Assembly (NCBI GenBank): GCA_002726235.1 | Contig: PBSN01000004.1 | Span: forward strand, 101,279 to 140,569 | Length of the DNA: 39,291 nt | From: Nitrospiraceae bacterium | GTDB taxonomy: Bacteria; Nitrospirota; Nitrospiria; Nitrospirales; UBA2166 | Direction: 5' to 3' | Shown: piece after piece, positions 16,191 to 25,767 of the stretch | How the letters are laid out: the number at the start of each line of letters is the position of its first letter | Numbering within the stretch: the first letter of the stretch is position 1 | Translations under genes and position numbers: made by a program | The notes under the pieces: model-generated | The model's database searches: none | Told to the model about the DNA's origin: nothing | Seen by the model: only the letters and a program-made list of their open reading frames with translations

Positions 16191-16583
16191 GTTATTTTTC
16201 TCCTTCTGGAACGGGCCACCTTCTCGAGGAGAGGAGATGGGACACTTACATTGTTGAGGGGGGGAGTCAGTTTGGGAAGACGTCCATTCGATACATGTGT
16301 AGAGTGCATTGGATTATCTTAGCATGTCGACACATTGACGATGAGAATGATTTAGTTCCTCGTTGTCTCTCAGCGTGGAGGAGAGCCTTTGTCTCCCACC
16401 ATAGAATAATAGTATTACTTGATTCGAGGATAAGGCCTAGCTTGAAAATTCTGTTAAGGGTTTCTTTCTTTCGTACTCTCTTCCCATTCCTGCCATGCAG
16501 TGTCTATTGAACCCTGCTCCGAACAGGCGTATCCTTTGTCAGCGATGATGCGAATGAATTCTGAGGAAATAGATCACGGCGTG
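16191..16583. other. intergenic region between divergent genes
   Basis: About 390 bases separating the divergent DUF1015 and Sel1-repeat genes, so it should hold both promoters. No gene is recognised. The only structure I can point to is a possible hairpin at 16375-16399, GTGGAGGAGA pairing with TCTCCCAC through eight pairs and a two-base bulge, with a 7-base loop. It has no following T-run in either direction and its role is unclear. Confidence 0.35.
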
Positions 16584-17324
16584 ATGAAAACTTTTGTGAT
16601 TGCCCTGCTGCTGTTCGGGGTGAGCCAGCTTGCACTGGCCGGGGATTTTGAAGAAGGGTTGGCTGCAGCTGGCCGTGAGGACTATGCAACGGCTCTACAA
16701 AAGTGGGAGAAAGCCGCGGAGGCTGGGCATGCAAATGCCCAAAACAATCTTGGTGTGATGTATGACAAAGGGCTGGGGATGCCGAAGAATCCTGCTGAAG
16801 CATTGAGTTGGTATCATAAAGCTGCGGAGCAAGGGCATGTGCTTGCCCAGTATCACCTTGGGATTGCATACCGCGATGGCAGTGGGGATGCGCAGGACTA
16901 CGCCGAAGCGTTTAAATGGTTTCGGAAGGCTGCAAAACAAGGGAATGCTGGTGCACAGAATGCCATTGGGGCCCTCTTTCAACAGGGGCAAGGGATATCG
17001 CAGAATACTAAGAAAGCGGCGAAATGGTTTCGGAAAGCTGCAGAGCAAGACGACATGGAAGCTCAGCTTAACCTCGCACTCTTGTATTCCATCGGTGAAG
17101 GGGTGGCACAGGATTTTTCTGTGGCCGAAAAATGGTTTCGGAAAGCTGCAGAGCAAGGCGACATGGAAGCACAGTATTTCCTCGGAGCAATGTACGCTGA
17201 AGGACGGGGAGGGCCGCAAAATCTTGAAGAAGCCTTCAAGTGGTATCGTAAAGCCGCAGATCAAGGTCATCGTGAGGCGCAGCAATTCATCAGTACGTTT
17301 GACAGTCTGATGAATAAGCAGTAG
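16584..17324 (+). CDS. exported Sel1-repeat protein
   Basis: A 246-residue protein beginning with a signal peptide (KTFVIALLLFGVSQLALAG, cleavage expected near residue 20) and followed by a TPR-like helix and five full Sel1-like repeats of 36 residues plus a partial sixth. Each unit has the form AxAQxxLGxxYxxGxG followed by AxxWFRKAAEQG. Sel1 solenoids are protein-binding scaffolds; the partner is unknown. The ATG at 16584 is chosen because it starts the signal peptide; the frame is open back to 16500. Units 4 and 5 are nearly identical over about 40 bases (17021 onward and 17129 onward, 108 bases apart), showing recent internal duplication. It probably acts in the periplasm. Confidence 0.88.
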   Translation: MKTFVIALLLFGVSQLALAGDFEEGLAAAGREDYATALQKWEKAAEAGHANAQNNLGVMYDKGLGMPKNPAEALSWYHKAAEQGHVLAQYHLGIAYRDGSGDAQDYAEAFKWFRKAAKQGNAGAQNAIGALFQQGQGISQNTKKAAKWFRKAAEQDDMEAQLNLALLYSIGEGVAQDFSVAEKWFRKAAEQGDMEAQYFLGAMYAEGRGGPQNLEEAFKWYRKAADQGHREAQQFISTFDSLMNKQ

Positions 17325-17597
17325 TTGAGCATCATCGCCACTTCGTTAGGAGTCAGATTCATCACGTTCCTAAGCCCGTTTGCATTCCCCCTCCCCTTCT
17401 GTTACTTTTTTGCACTCACAGGATTTCTGGTACAGAACACGCCTACCGTCGGTAGTTCTTGTCAGTGTTGTTAAACATCTCTTCGTAGATTTTGAAGTTA
17501 GGTCTCGGTCAGGGGTCGTATTACCTGAGTTAGTCAGGTGTGTGTTTGTGTAACTCGAAAAGTGGTTTGTCCTGTAGGGAAACAGGAGGCTGGTAGC

Positions 17598-19430
17598 ATG
17601 CCGCATCAAAAACGACGAAAAGATGTTCGTAACGTGGCAATTATTGCCCATGTCGATCATGGAAAGACGACTCTGGTAGATGCGTTGCTTCGACAAACTG
17701 GCGCACACGTGTTCAAGGAAGGGGATGCCGTCATCATGGACTCAAACCCTCTTGAGAAAGAGCGGGGCATCACGATTTTTTCAAAGAACGCTTCACTCAA
17801 GTATAAGGGTATCAATATCAATTTGGTCGATACTCCGGGCCACGCTGATTTCGGAAGTGAGGTTGAGCGCATTTTGCGTCTAGTCGATGGCGTATTGCTT
17901 CTTGTGGATGCGTTTGAGGGACCCATGCCTCAAACAAAATTTGTCCTAAAAAAATCACTTGACCTTCATCTGAAGCCGATTGTCGTGATTAATAAGATTG
18001 ACCGTCCGAATTCGCGCCCGCATGAAATTGTCGATCAGACCTTTGATTTGTTTAGCGAATTGAATGCGACGGACGAACAACTCGATTTTCCAATCGTGTT
18101 TGCCTCGGGGAAAGAAGGCCGGGCAACTCTAGATATGGATGATGACGCTGTGGATATGAAGCCTCTGATAGATACAATTGTTCATCGCGTATTGCCGCCA
18201 GTGGCCGATCCTGATCAGCCGTTCCAAATGCTTGTCACCATCTTGGATTACGATTCTTATATTGGGCGGATCGCGGTTGGACGGATTGTTCGTGGAGAGG
18301 TACGCGTGACAGACTCTGTGACGTTGGTGAAGTGGGACGGTGAGATTGTGCGAGCGAAGGTGACAAAAATATTAGCCTATCAGGGGTTGGCTCGTGTGGA
18401 ACGTGATTATGCGCAGGCCGGCGATATTATCTCTTTAGCCGGCATTCCGGATGTGAGGGTTGGGGAAACCATTACGTCTCCTGACCATTCTGTGGCATTG
18501 CCAACAGTCAATATCGATGAACCGACTATTTCAATGAACTTTTCCCACAACACCAGTCCGTTATCTGGCAAGGATGGTGGGCGGTTTCTGACATCTCGTC
18601 ACATTCGGGAACGTTTGGCTCATGAAGCCATGATGAATGTAGGAATTAAGGTGGAAGAAGCTGACGGCGGAGAGCGCTTTACTGTTTCAGGTCGAGGCGA
18701 GCTGCATCTGGCGATTCTCATTGAGACTATGCGGCGAGAAGGATATGAATTGGAGGTCTCCCCTCCGAAAGTTATCTTCAAACATCTTGACGGTAATATC
18801 TTGGAACCCGTCGAGGAAGTTGTGATTGAAGTTGATGCGGGATATCAGGGCGGGGTTATTGAAGCGTTGGGGAATCGTCACGCTGATATGCGTAACATGC
18901 AGGTTAGCGCGGTGGGAACAATTCGCATGGAGTTTTTGGTTGCCTCTCGTGCTTTGATGGGATTTCGCAACGAGTTGTTGATGATGACCCGTGGAACTGG
19001 GGTTATGTCTCAAATTTTCTTCGAGTATCAATCGTTTAAAGGAGAGGTTCCACGACGTTCTGTTGGCGTGCAAATCTCGCAGAGTGCGGGGTCTGCTGTT
19101 GCATATGCACTCTGGAAATTACAGGATCGCGGTGAAATTCTCATTCATCCTGGTGAGCCACTCTACGAAGGCATGATTCTTGGCGTCAACAACAAAGGTA
19201 AAGATATGGTGGTGAATGCGATTCGAGAAAAGAAACTCACCAACATTCGCGCGTCAGGCGCCGACGATGCGATTCAATTGATACGCCCTCGTGAGATGAC
19301 GTTAGAATTTGCTCTCGAGTTTATCGAAGAGGACGAACTTGTTGAAATTACGCCAAAGCATATTCGGCTTCGAAAACGCTATCTCACTGACAACGAGCGT
19401 CGTGCTGTACGCTCCTCGATGAATCGCTGA
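17598..19430 (+). CDS. typA: ribosome-associated translational GTPase TypA/BipA
   Basis: A 610-residue translational GTPase of the EF-G superfamily that binds the 70S ribosome and helps large-subunit assembly and stress or low-temperature growth. The G motifs are clear: G1 AHVDHGKTT (residues 18-26), the switch region [12 protein letters not shown]3 DTPGHADFG and G4 NKIDR. The C-terminal part has the BipA-specific segment with [13 protein letters not shown]. Length matches the family. ATG 17598 has a strong AGGAGG (17584-17589) 8 bases upstream, so the 20-residue upstream extension in the same frame is not used. The gene stands alone; 273 bases separate it from the Sel1 gene, and a repeat element follows its stop. 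Confidence 0.97.
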   Translation: MPHQKRRKDVRNVAIIAHVDHGKTTLVDALLRQTGAHVFKEGDAVIMDSNPLEKERGITIFSKNASLKYKGININLVDTPGHADFGSEVERILRLVDGVLLLVDAFEGPMPQTKFVLKKSLDLHLKPIVVINKIDRPNSRPHEIVDQTFDLFSELNATDEQLDFPIVFASGKEGRATLDMDDDAVDMKPLIDTIVHRVLPPVADPDQPFQMLVTILDYDSYIGRIAVGRIVRGEVRVTDSVTLVKWDGEIVRAKVTKILAYQGLARVERDYAQAGDIISLAGIPDVRVGETITSPDHSVALPTVNIDEPTISMNFSHNTSPLSGKDGGRFLTSRHIRERLAHEAMMNVGIKVEEADGGERFTVSGRGELHLAILIETMRREGYELEVSPPKVIFKHLDGNILEPVEEVVIEVDAGYQGGVIEALGNRHADMRNMQVSAVGTIRMEFLVASRALMGFRNELLMMTRGTGVMSQIFFEYQSFKGEVPRRSVGVQISQSAGSAVAYALWKLQDRGEILIHPGEPLYEGMILGVNNKGKDMVVNAIREKKLTNIRASGADDAIQLIRPREMTLEFALEFIEEDELVEITPKHIRLRKRYLTDNERRAVRSSMNR

Positions 19431-19435
19431 AATAG

Positions 19436-19532
19436 ACTGTCTAGCAAGGCCGCGGCAAGCGAAGAGGCAAGTCGTGCTCTTGTACGTTGAGTTTTTAAAT
19501 GAAGGAGAGCTTCGCTAGTAGACTTTTTCAAC
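19436..19532. repeat. intergenic repeat, copy 2
   Basis: The element starts just after the typA stop. It contains CTAGCAAGGCCGCGGCAAGC, then GTACGTTGAG, and ends CTAGTAGACTTTTTCAAC. Compared with the copy at 36437-36550 it shares AGCAAGGCC, a CGTTGAG block and the CTTTTTCAAC end in the same order and orientation. It lies between convergent typA and msrA, where it might also act as a transcription barrier; that is inference. Confidence 0.6.
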
Positions 19533-19645
19533 GCGATGCCCAGCGTGAGGCAGTGAGTGTGAGTAGGTGCAGGGGCATGTTCGGGCGGATCAGAATGCCA
19601 CATGAAGAGACTTTGGTCTTGCCGTAGAGTAGTTACGGTTAGCCG

Positions 19646-20278
19646 TTAATGTGCAGGAGGGGCATCGCTACCCCACAGTTCCGCCAAGCGAGCATCACGT
19701 TTACACATATACCGATAGACTTGGTAGCGGACGGGGTTCTTGTCAGAATAATCCTGGTGATGTTCTTCTGCGGGGTAGAAGGTGCTCGCCGGCGTGATTT
19801 CCGTAACAATCGGTTCAGGAAAGGTTTTTGTTGCCTCAATGGCCTGTTTTGATGTTTTTGCCAAATGTTCTTGCTCCGCATCGTGGAAGAAAATTGCGGT
19901 GCGGTATTCGGATCCCGCATCACAAAATTGTCGGTCAATGGTTGTGGGATCGATGTTGTGCCAGAAGATGTCCAAAAGTTTTTCGTAACTGACCTTACGG
20001 GGGTCATAAACGATTTGGACAGACTCGGTGTGGCCGGTATTTCCGCGGGAGACTTTCTCATAAGTTGGATTGTTCGTGTGTCCTCCTGTATAGCCGGCCG
20101 CTGTCGCAATCACTCCATCGAGTCTCGCGAATGGTGGCTGCATGCACCAAAAACAGCCACCGGCAAACGTTGCCCTCGCGTAGGTTTTTTCAGTTGGTTC
20201 GCCGATACTGTTTCCAACAATTCCAACCGCAATCACGGCAATAAAGCCAAACTGAATGAACCTGTGACGAAGCGTCAT
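19646..20278 (-). CDS. msrA: exported peptide-methionine (S)-S-oxide reductase
   Basis: MsrA reduces the S epimer of methionine sulfoxide in damaged proteins. The catalytic motif GCFWC is present (Cys42 and Cys45), followed by the EEHHQDY-type region and a late cysteine (YMCKRD) that may resolve the disulfide. Unlike the usual cytoplasmic enzyme, this 210-residue form starts with a basic and hydrophobic leader (RHRFIQFGFIAVIAVGIVG), so it is probably periplasmic. An AAGGAAAGAG site lies just before the ATG. It lies 52 bases after the XRE regulator on the same strand and may share its transcript. It would need a periplasmic electron donor, which is not encoded here. Confidence 0.94.
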   Translation of the reverse strand: MTLRHRFIQFGFIAVIAVGIVGNSIGEPTEKTYARATFAGGCFWCMQPPFARLDGVIATAAGYTGGHTNNPTYEKVSRGNTGHTESVQIVYDPRKVSYEKLLDIFWHNIDPTTIDRQFCDAGSEYRTAIFFHDAEQEHLAKTSKQAIEATKTFPEPIVTEITPASTFYPAEEHHQDYSDKNPVRYQVYRYMCKRDARLAELWGSDAPPAH

Positions 20279-20330
20279 TTCACTCTTTCCTTACGACAAA
20301 AAGATATATTTGCAATCATTGGCCACAGCT

Positions 20331-20792
20331 CTAGTCGCTGGGAGGTTCGAAGTGCCCAGAGGGGCGTGACTGCCACGGAATTGTTGATCGCCGTGCCTGT
20401 TTGACTAAGCTTCGGAGGTTAGCTTCGGCAGCGCGGAGAAGGTTGGGATCACCTTCCTGTAGCAGGGTGGTGAGCAGGAGGTACAGTTCTCGATCTTGCT
20501 GCGCGCCGCATAACATGCGTTCGGTAATTTGATCTGGTGAATCGATCTCATCCAACGGCTCATTATCAGAGTCAGTGAGCAGGGCTTTAACCGAACTTGG
20601 ATGGTGAAATAGCCATGATATTGGCACGCCGATCGCGTTTGCCAATGCGACAATCATGGACGCGGGAGGATCTGTTTCCCCCGACTCGATCAATTCAAGC
20701 TGTTTTGTTGCGATTCTGGCTTTGGTTGCAATGGTTTCCACGGATTGACGTCGTTCGCGTCGCCATGCGTGAATGGTCAGTAGAACAGGCAT
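20331..20792 (-). CDS. XRE-family helix-turn-helix regulator
   Basis: A 153-residue protein with an N-terminal Cro/C1-type helix-turn-helix (residues about 6-62). It includes SVETIATKARIATKQLELIE for the second and third helices and ALANAIGVPISWLF at the end of the domain. The C-terminal 85 residues are acidic then basic and resemble nothing I recognise. It is divergent from the ankyrin-repeat gene with only 58 bases between the starts, so it may control that promoter and its own, and msrA lies downstream on the same strand. The target genes are inference from position. Confidence 0.8.
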   Translation of the reverse strand: MPVLLTIHAWRRERRQSVETIATKARIATKQLELIESGETDPPASMIVALANAIGVPISWLFHHPSSVKALLTDSDNEPLDEIDSPDQITERMLCGAQQDRELYLLLTTLLQEGDPNLLRAAEANLRSLVKQARRSTIPWQSRPSGHFEPPSD

Positions 20793-20850
20793 CCGGAAAT
20801 GCTACCAAACGTCGAAAACGCTGTCTATGTGAGATGCGCTTGACCTTGGC

Positions 20851-21552
20851 ATGCCAATGTCTTACTTTTTCCAGATGGAAAAACCTGGATGGGGAGCGCT
20901 TGCTGTCATTGTAGCTGGGCTAGTTGTGCTTGCAGTCTTTCTGATCTTCCCGAATCAAGATTTGAAGGATTCAGCAGGACTTGACGAGAGAGGGTCTGGA
21001 ACCCCAACGCTTGTGGATGAGCAGGTTGCCGATATGGCAAGAGATACGATGAACGTTGTGGATGGGGCCGAAAGTATGGCAGAGATCGTGAGAGGATCTG
21101 CTGAATCAATGGTAGAGACAGAATATGATCGTGCAGGTGCTTTGGGTGCGAGTGATAATAACGTCAATTCGCGTGCGGAGTCCTCGGATAACAATCTTGG
21201 GGGGTATCTCAGCTCGCTGGCGTCGAACGCGCCTCGTTCAATATTTGAATTGATCAACTCAGGCGATTTCGCCATGGTACAAAATATGCTTGATAGCGGG
21301 GAAGATGTACATCAGAGAGATCAGGAGAAGAATGCGGTGATGCACCATGCGGCGGCCATCCAAGGATCTGTGGAGATTGGCGCATTTCTTATTCGTTACG
21401 GGGCTGATGTGAATGCTGTCAATGGTGATGGTAGTACCCCATTGGATGTCGCGCGTTCGGCCAACAACCCGGAATTTGAGCAATTGTTGTTAGCGTATGG
21501 GGCGCGGTCAGGCAACGTATCCGATGTGCGTCCGGTTTCTGCGCCGGAATAA
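20851..21552 (+). CDS. membrane-anchored ankyrin-repeat protein
   Basis: A 233-residue protein with one N-terminal hydrophobic helix (ALAVIVAGLVVLAVFLIF, residues about 16-33) without a clear cleavage site, followed by a low-complexity linker rich in Asp, Glu, Ser and Ala, then about two and a half ankyrin repeats (residues about 130-220). The repeats show DSGEDVHQRDQEKNAVMHHA, LIRYGADVNAVNGDGSTPLD and LLLAYGA. The domain most likely faces the periplasm, tethered to the inner membrane. Starts at ATG 20851, 20857 or 20875 are all possible, since none has a strong ribosome site. The interaction partner is unknown. Confidence 0.75.
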   Translation: MPMSYFFQMEKPGWGALAVIVAGLVVLAVFLIFPNQDLKDSAGLDERGSGTPTLVDEQVADMARDTMNVVDGAESMAEIVRGSAESMVETEYDRAGALGASDNNVNSRAESSDNNLGGYLSSLASNAPRSIFELINSGDFAMVQNMLDSGEDVHQRDQEKNAVMHHAAAIQGSVEIGAFLIRYGADVNAVNGDGSTPLDVARSANNPEFEQLLLAYGARSGNVSDVRPVSAPE

Positions 21553-21574
21553 TCTTTCCTGCCGTATCAGAGAT

Positions 21575-23074
21575 TCACGTCTTTAGCCTCAGTCCTCGCG
21601 GCACGACCACTCGTTCCAGCAACTCAAAGAACCATTGGACGGCTATTGCCAGTGTTGCAGCGGGTATTGCTCCTTGTAAAATCAAACTCATGTCGTCGAG
21701 TCGAATTCCGGTCAGGATAGATTCGCCGTACCCACCAGCCGCGATAAACGCACCAAGGGTTGCAAAGCCGACGTTGATTACTGCGGATGTCTTAATTCCA
21801 GCGAGGATAGAGCGGCTTGCCAGAGGCATCTCGATTTTTCGAAGTCGCATGAGTGGAGGGATACCGAGAGCCGCAGCCGACTCACGTAGAGGTTGTGGGA
21901 TGTCGTGGAGTCCGGTGTAGGTGTTACGAACGATGGGAAGGAGACTGTACAGGAAAAGTGCTGCGATGGCCGCTGGGACGCCTATTCCAAGTAACGGAAT
22001 CATGAAAACTAGCAGTGCAAGGGCAGGGATCGTTTGAATAATACCGACAATCCCAAGGATGACATGGCCAAGTCGCGGGAGGTGTGCCGCAATGATTCCA
22101 AGTGGGAGAGCGATGAGAATTGCCGCTGAGAGCGAAATTGCGACAAGCGCGATATGTTCTCTGGTTGTTCGAAGGACGCGATCGGCTATGGATTCCTCGT
22201 TATATTTTACGTGCATGCCCAGCTTCTTCTCGATAAAATCAGCCGCTGTGCGAGTTTCGGTTTCCCTCTCGATCTTTACCCGAACATTCATGGCCCGCAT
22301 CGATGTTTCCGAAATGGTTCCCTCCAACGCTTTCAACGCTGTGGTGACTCTTGGAGCGCGGTGTTCCAGATCCTTACGATAGAGCAGGACGGCGTGATAT
22401 TCCGGGAAGTGTGACAGATCGTCTTCCAGAACTCGGAGTTTATAATATTGAATTTCGGCATCGGTCATATAGAGATCAATCGCGTCGATACTTCCGCTTT
22501 CTAAACCGCGATATGCGAGGTCGTGCTCCAATCCATTGACGCGCTGCTGTGGTAGCGCATAGGTATTGCGGAGGCTTGGCCATCCGTCGCCACGGTCCAT
22601 GAACTCGTTGCTGAAGCCAAATCGTAGATCGGGGTGCGAACGCAGGTCGGAAATCGTATGGATTCCTAGAGCGGCGGCATGCGTTTCCATCATGCCGATC
22701 GCGTACGTATTGTTGAACCCCAGGGGCCTAGTCATGCGGACTCCGTGTGCTGCAAGGGCGATTTGAATACTCGCTAGATCTCCCAACTGTTGCTCGGATA
22801 AAATTTCCTGCGTAATCGTTCCGGTATATTCAGGATAGATGCTGATGTCACCATTCTGCAGCGCATTCCATAGGACGCGTGTGCCCCCCATGGCTCGTCG
22901 ATGAGTGACAATTCCATCTGCGCTTCGTGCAAGGTGTGACGCAATCTCTCCTAGCACGACCGATTCTGTAAACGATTTTGATCCCACGGCCACGTTCTGT
23001 GTGCCGCTAAAAACAGGTGAATTGAGCAATGAGATGATCAGACATAAGAGTGCGGTAAGGGAGGGCTTCATCAC
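21575..23074 (-). CDS. osmoprotectant-type ABC importer: binding protein fused to permease
   Basis: A 499-residue fusion. Residues 1-23 are a signal peptide; 25 to about 290 form a type II solute-binding domain of the OpuAC/OsmF family (GSKSFTES at 31-38, YPEYTGT at 80-86); about 307-495 are the transmembrane permease domain with five or so helices and the ATPase-contact EAA loop (ESAAALGIPPLMRLRKIEMP). Relatives import glycine betaine, choline, carnitine or ergothioneine; the ligand cannot be told here. In many fused homologues the permease comes first, so this order with the binding domain at the N-terminus is less usual. Its start overlaps the ATPase stop by 4 bases, so the two are co-translated. 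Confidence 0.88.
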   Translation of the reverse strand: MMKPSLTALLCLIISLLNSPVFSGTQNVAVGSKSFTESVVLGEIASHLARSADGIVTHRRAMGGTRVLWNALQNGDISIYPEYTGTITQEILSEQQLGDLASIQIALAAHGVRMTRPLGFNNTYAIGMMETHAAALGIHTISDLRSHPDLRFGFSNEFMDRGDGWPSLRNTYALPQQRVNGLEHDLAYRGLESGSIDAIDLYMTDAEIQYYKLRVLEDDLSHFPEYHAVLLYRKDLEHRAPRVTTALKALEGTISETSMRAMNVRVKIERETETRTAADFIEKKLGMHVKYNEESIADRVLRTTREHIALVAISLSAAILIALPLGIIAAHLPRLGHVILGIVGIIQTIPALALLVFMIPLLGIGVPAAIAALFLYSLLPIVRNTYTGLHDIPQPLRESAAALGIPPLMRLRKIEMPLASRSILAGIKTSAVINVGFATLGAFIAAGGYGESILTGIRLDDMSLILQGAIPAATLAIAVQWFFELLERVVVPRGLRLKT

Positions 23075-23823
23075 AGCGTGTCTCTTCCGAGTGCGTCAAG
23101 TGGACTACGTTGTGCGTTCACAAAACGCGTCACAAACGAATCGGCGGGTGTCGTGACAAGTTCCGTCAAGGTTCCCTTCTGAATGACGCTACCGTCGCGT
23201 AAGAGCAGAATTGGGTTTCCGAAAAACGCGGCTTCGCTCATATCATGGGTGACCAATACAACAGTTTTTTTCAAGGTCTCAAAGATCGATTTGAGTTCTG
23301 TCTGAAGATCGGAACGAACCATCGGATCGAGCGCGCCAAGAGGCTCGTCGAGCAAGAGGACGTGTGGATCTAGCATCAGCGCGCGCATCAGACTCACGCG
23401 TTGCCGCTGTCCTCCTGAAAGTTGGACTGGATAGCGTGTGAGTCCATCGACGGGAAAATGGGTCAATTCGACTAGTTCTGAAAGGCGGGAGGCAATACGG
23501 GAGCCGTCCCAGCTGAGATGGCGAGCCATCAGTTCGACATTCTCTTGGGCAGTGAGATGCGGAAACAACCCTCCGTCTTGAATGACATAGCCCATTCGCT
23601 GACGAAGGATTAGCGCGTTATCAGGGGTAAGCTGCGCGGCATCGAAAAAAACCGCGCCGGCATCGGGTTGGATGAGGCCAATCATCAGCCTGAGCAGTGT
23701 GGATTTCCCACATCCGCTTGGCCCAATGAGGACTGTGGTACGGCCAGTTGGAATTTCAAGGTCACACGGATGGATCGCTATCGTTTGACCGAATCTTTTC
23801 GACACTCTGCACAATTCGAACAT
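23071..23823 (-). CDS. osmoprotectant-type ABC importer ATPase
   Basis: A 250-residue ABC ATPase of the OpuCA/ProV group that powers the adjacent fused importer. Walker A is GPSGCGKST (34-42), the signature is LSGGQRQRVSL, Walker B with the D-loop reads LLLDEPLGALD, and the switch histidine lies in VLVTHDMSEA. It has no C-terminal CBS pair, unlike OpuAA and OpuCA, so it probably lacks their ionic-strength sensing. Its start lies 3 bases after the stop of the ABC-F gene and its end overlaps the permease gene, so the three form one transcript. Confidence 0.9.
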   Translation of the reverse strand: MFELCRVSKRFGQTIAIHPCDLEIPTGRTTVLIGPSGCGKSTLLRLMIGLIQPDAGAVFFDAAQLTPDNALILRQRMGYVIQDGGLFPHLTAQENVELMARHLSWDGSRIASRLSELVELTHFPVDGLTRYPVQLSGGQRQRVSLMRALMLDPHVLLLDEPLGALDPMVRSDLQTELKSIFETLKKTVVLVTHDMSEAAFFGNPILLLRDGSVIQKGTLTELVTTPADSFVTRFVNAQRSPLDALGRDTL

Positions 23824-23826
23824 AGC

Positions 23827-25641
23827 TTACTGGGTCCCTTGCAGTTTCGCTTCAAGCTCTGCCCATCTGGCATAGAGATGGTGGACCTTTTCTTCGGCTT
23901 CATGAAGGTTGGAATATGCTTGTTGGAGTTCTGTATGTTGAGACGCGATGGCGGGGTCTTCAGTTTTCTTCTTCCACTGTTCAAGTTCAGTTTCGACCGC
24001 AAGAATCTGGACTTCCATGCCGTCATATTCTTTTTGTTCTTTGTAGGTTAGCTTTTTCGGTGAGGGTTTTTTGCGAGAGGTGCTCTCGTCACGTGGCACC
24101 TTTGTTTTTCGACTCTTTTCTTGGGCTTGGTCCGCGAGCCAGTCTTCCCACTGCTCATATTCTGCAAAGTAACCATGCTCTCCTTTTCCGTCCAGCCCAA
24201 TGAAGGTTGTACAAACCCGCATGAGGACATACCGATCGTGGGTGACCAAAACCATGGCTCCAGGGAAATCCTGCATGCTCTCTTCGAGAACTTCAAGAGT
24301 TGGGATGTCGAGGTCATTGGTCGGTTCGTCCAGGAGCAGAACATCTGCTGGCTTCAGCATGAGTCTGGCAATGATCGCACGTGCTTGTTCCCCGCCTGAC
24401 AGGAGACCTGTTCGAATATCTAGCTGTTCGGGGCGAAATTGAAATCGCTTGGCCCATGACACGATGTGCATTGCGCGTTCCCGATAGGTCACATAGTCAC
24501 CTGAGTCGATGAGGGTTTGTCGTAATGTCAGTGTGGGATCGAGTTGCTCTCGATCCTGATCGAAATAGACGACTTGAAGCTTATCTGCATGGGTGATGGT
24601 TCCCACGTTCGGCGTGACCGTTTTCGCAAGGAGTTTGAGCAGTGTCGATTTTCCAGAGCCGTTGTGTCCTAGAAGTCCCAATCTCATGCCAGGAGAGAGA
24701 ACCACATCGATGTTCTTGATCAAGGGCGTGTGTCCAAATGTTTTTCCAAGGTGTTCACCCACGATAAGGCGTTTCGTCTTACGCCCGGAACCAACAAAGT
24801 CAATTCCTGCATCTTCTTGGCGTAAACGTGTCGTTGTATCGGCCAGCTCAGCTTGGAGGGCGTGGGCGGAATCGATACGTGACTTTGCGTGTGTAGTACG
24901 GGCCTTTGGTCCACGCCTCAACCACTCAATTTCACGGTGGACTTTTCCAGATAAGGCTTGGGCTTGCTGGGTTTGAGCATGTTGATATTCCTCTCGTTGG
25001 AGTAAGAAGTCGGAATAGGTTCCTGTTGAGAGAAAGATGCCGTTGGGATATCGGCTGTTGAGTTCTGCAACCTTATTTGTCGCATGTTCCAGAAACCAGC
25101 GATCGTGGCTCACCATTAACCAGGCGAATGGAGTTTGAGACATGAGTTGAGCCAACCACAGCATGCCCTCAAGGTCGAGATGATTGGTGGGTTCATCCAA
25201 CAGCATAATGTCAGGGTTCTGAACGAGTCCACATGCGATCGCCAGTCGCTTATGCCAGCCGCCTGAGAGTGGTCCTATCGATTGTTCGCCGTTTTGAAAA
25301 CCAGTTCTTCCCAATGTTTCGCGTACTTGCGGAACCAAGTTCTCTGCCTCGCGACCAGCTTTTCGCGCGGCACGTTCGACTGTCTCAGACACGGTGGCAT
25401 TGGGATCAAAGGAGGATTGTTGAGCAATGTAGGCAATGCGGATGTGATTGCGGCGGGTGACGATCCCGCCATCGGCCACCTCGTGTCCTGCCATGATCTT
25501 TACTAGAGTAGATTTTCCGGATCCGTTGGGGCCGATAATCCCGACTCGATCTTGGACACTTACGCCAATGGTCAAGTCACTGAAAAGGCGTTTTGATCCA
25601 AACGACTTTGAGATATTCTGGCAATGGATCAACGCGGACAT
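23827..25641 (-). CDS. uup: ABC-F ATPase, Uup-like
   Basis: A 604-residue soluble protein with two ABC ATPase domains and no membrane part. Domain 1 has GPNGSGKST, LSGGWHKRLAIA and DEPTNHLD; domain 2 has GHNGSGKST, LSGGEQARAII and DEPTNDLD. The interdomain linker is rich in charged residues (EYQHAQTQQAQALSGKVHRE). A C-terminal coiled coil of about 80 residues (from KEQKEYDGMEVQILAVETEL) identifies the Uup branch. ABC-F proteins act on the ribosome E site; Uup is also linked to precise excision of transposons and to recombination intermediates. The first signature motif has Trp-His in place of Gln-Gln or Glu-Gln, a common ABC-F variant. It heads the operon with the osmoprotectant transporter, with no obvious functional link. 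Confidence 0.9.
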   Translation of the reverse strand: MSALIHCQNISKSFGSKRLFSDLTIGVSVQDRVGIIGPNGSGKSTLVKIMAGHEVADGGIVTRRNHIRIAYIAQQSSFDPNATVSETVERAARKAGREAENLVPQVRETLGRTGFQNGEQSIGPLSGGWHKRLAIACGLVQNPDIMLLDEPTNHLDLEGMLWLAQLMSQTPFAWLMVSHDRWFLEHATNKVAELNSRYPNGIFLSTGTYSDFLLQREEYQHAQTQQAQALSGKVHREIEWLRRGPKARTTHAKSRIDSAHALQAELADTTTRLRQEDAGIDFVGSGRKTKRLIVGEHLGKTFGHTPLIKNIDVVLSPGMRLGLLGHNGSGKSTLLKLLAKTVTPNVGTITHADKLQVVYFDQDREQLDPTLTLRQTLIDSGDYVTYRERAMHIVSWAKRFQFRPEQLDIRTGLLSGGEQARAIIARLMLKPADVLLLDEPTNDLDIPTLEVLEESMQDFPGAMVLVTHDRYVLMRVCTTFIGLDGKGEHGYFAEYEQWEDWLADQAQEKSRKTKVPRDESTSRKKPSPKKLTYKEQKEYDGMEVQILAVETELEQWKKKTEDPAIASQHTELQQAYSNLHEAEEKVHHLYARWAELEAKLQGTQ

Positions 25642-25697
25642 GAAATTGGTGTGTTCCCGTGAAAAGATGAATTTGACAGGAAATTATTCTCTACGGC

Positions 25698-25724
25698 TTG
25701 GCATGAGATTTCAAACATTATAAT
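25698..25724 (+). promoter_or_regulatory. possible sigma70 promoter for the cyclophilin gene
   Basis: TATAAT at 25719-25724 is a perfect -10 box. TTGGCA at 25698-25703 is the best -35 candidate, but the 15-base spacing is short. It lies about 45 bases upstream of the cyclophilin start and in the gap between divergent genes. Visual match only. Confidence 0.4.
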
Positions 25725-25767
25725 ATCTGCCACGGCAATTCTCTCTTTTTAGAAAGGAGCATAACGT

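Noticed and set aside
17523-17539. ACCTGA / TCAGGT inverted repeat upstream of typA
   Set aside because: Only six pairs with a 5-base loop and no T-run; too likely by chance to annotate as a regulatory hairpin.
17538-17597. Upstream start of TypA
   Set aside because: The extra 20 residues are Cys/Val-rich and unlike TypA, while ATG 17598 has a perfectly placed AGGAGG.
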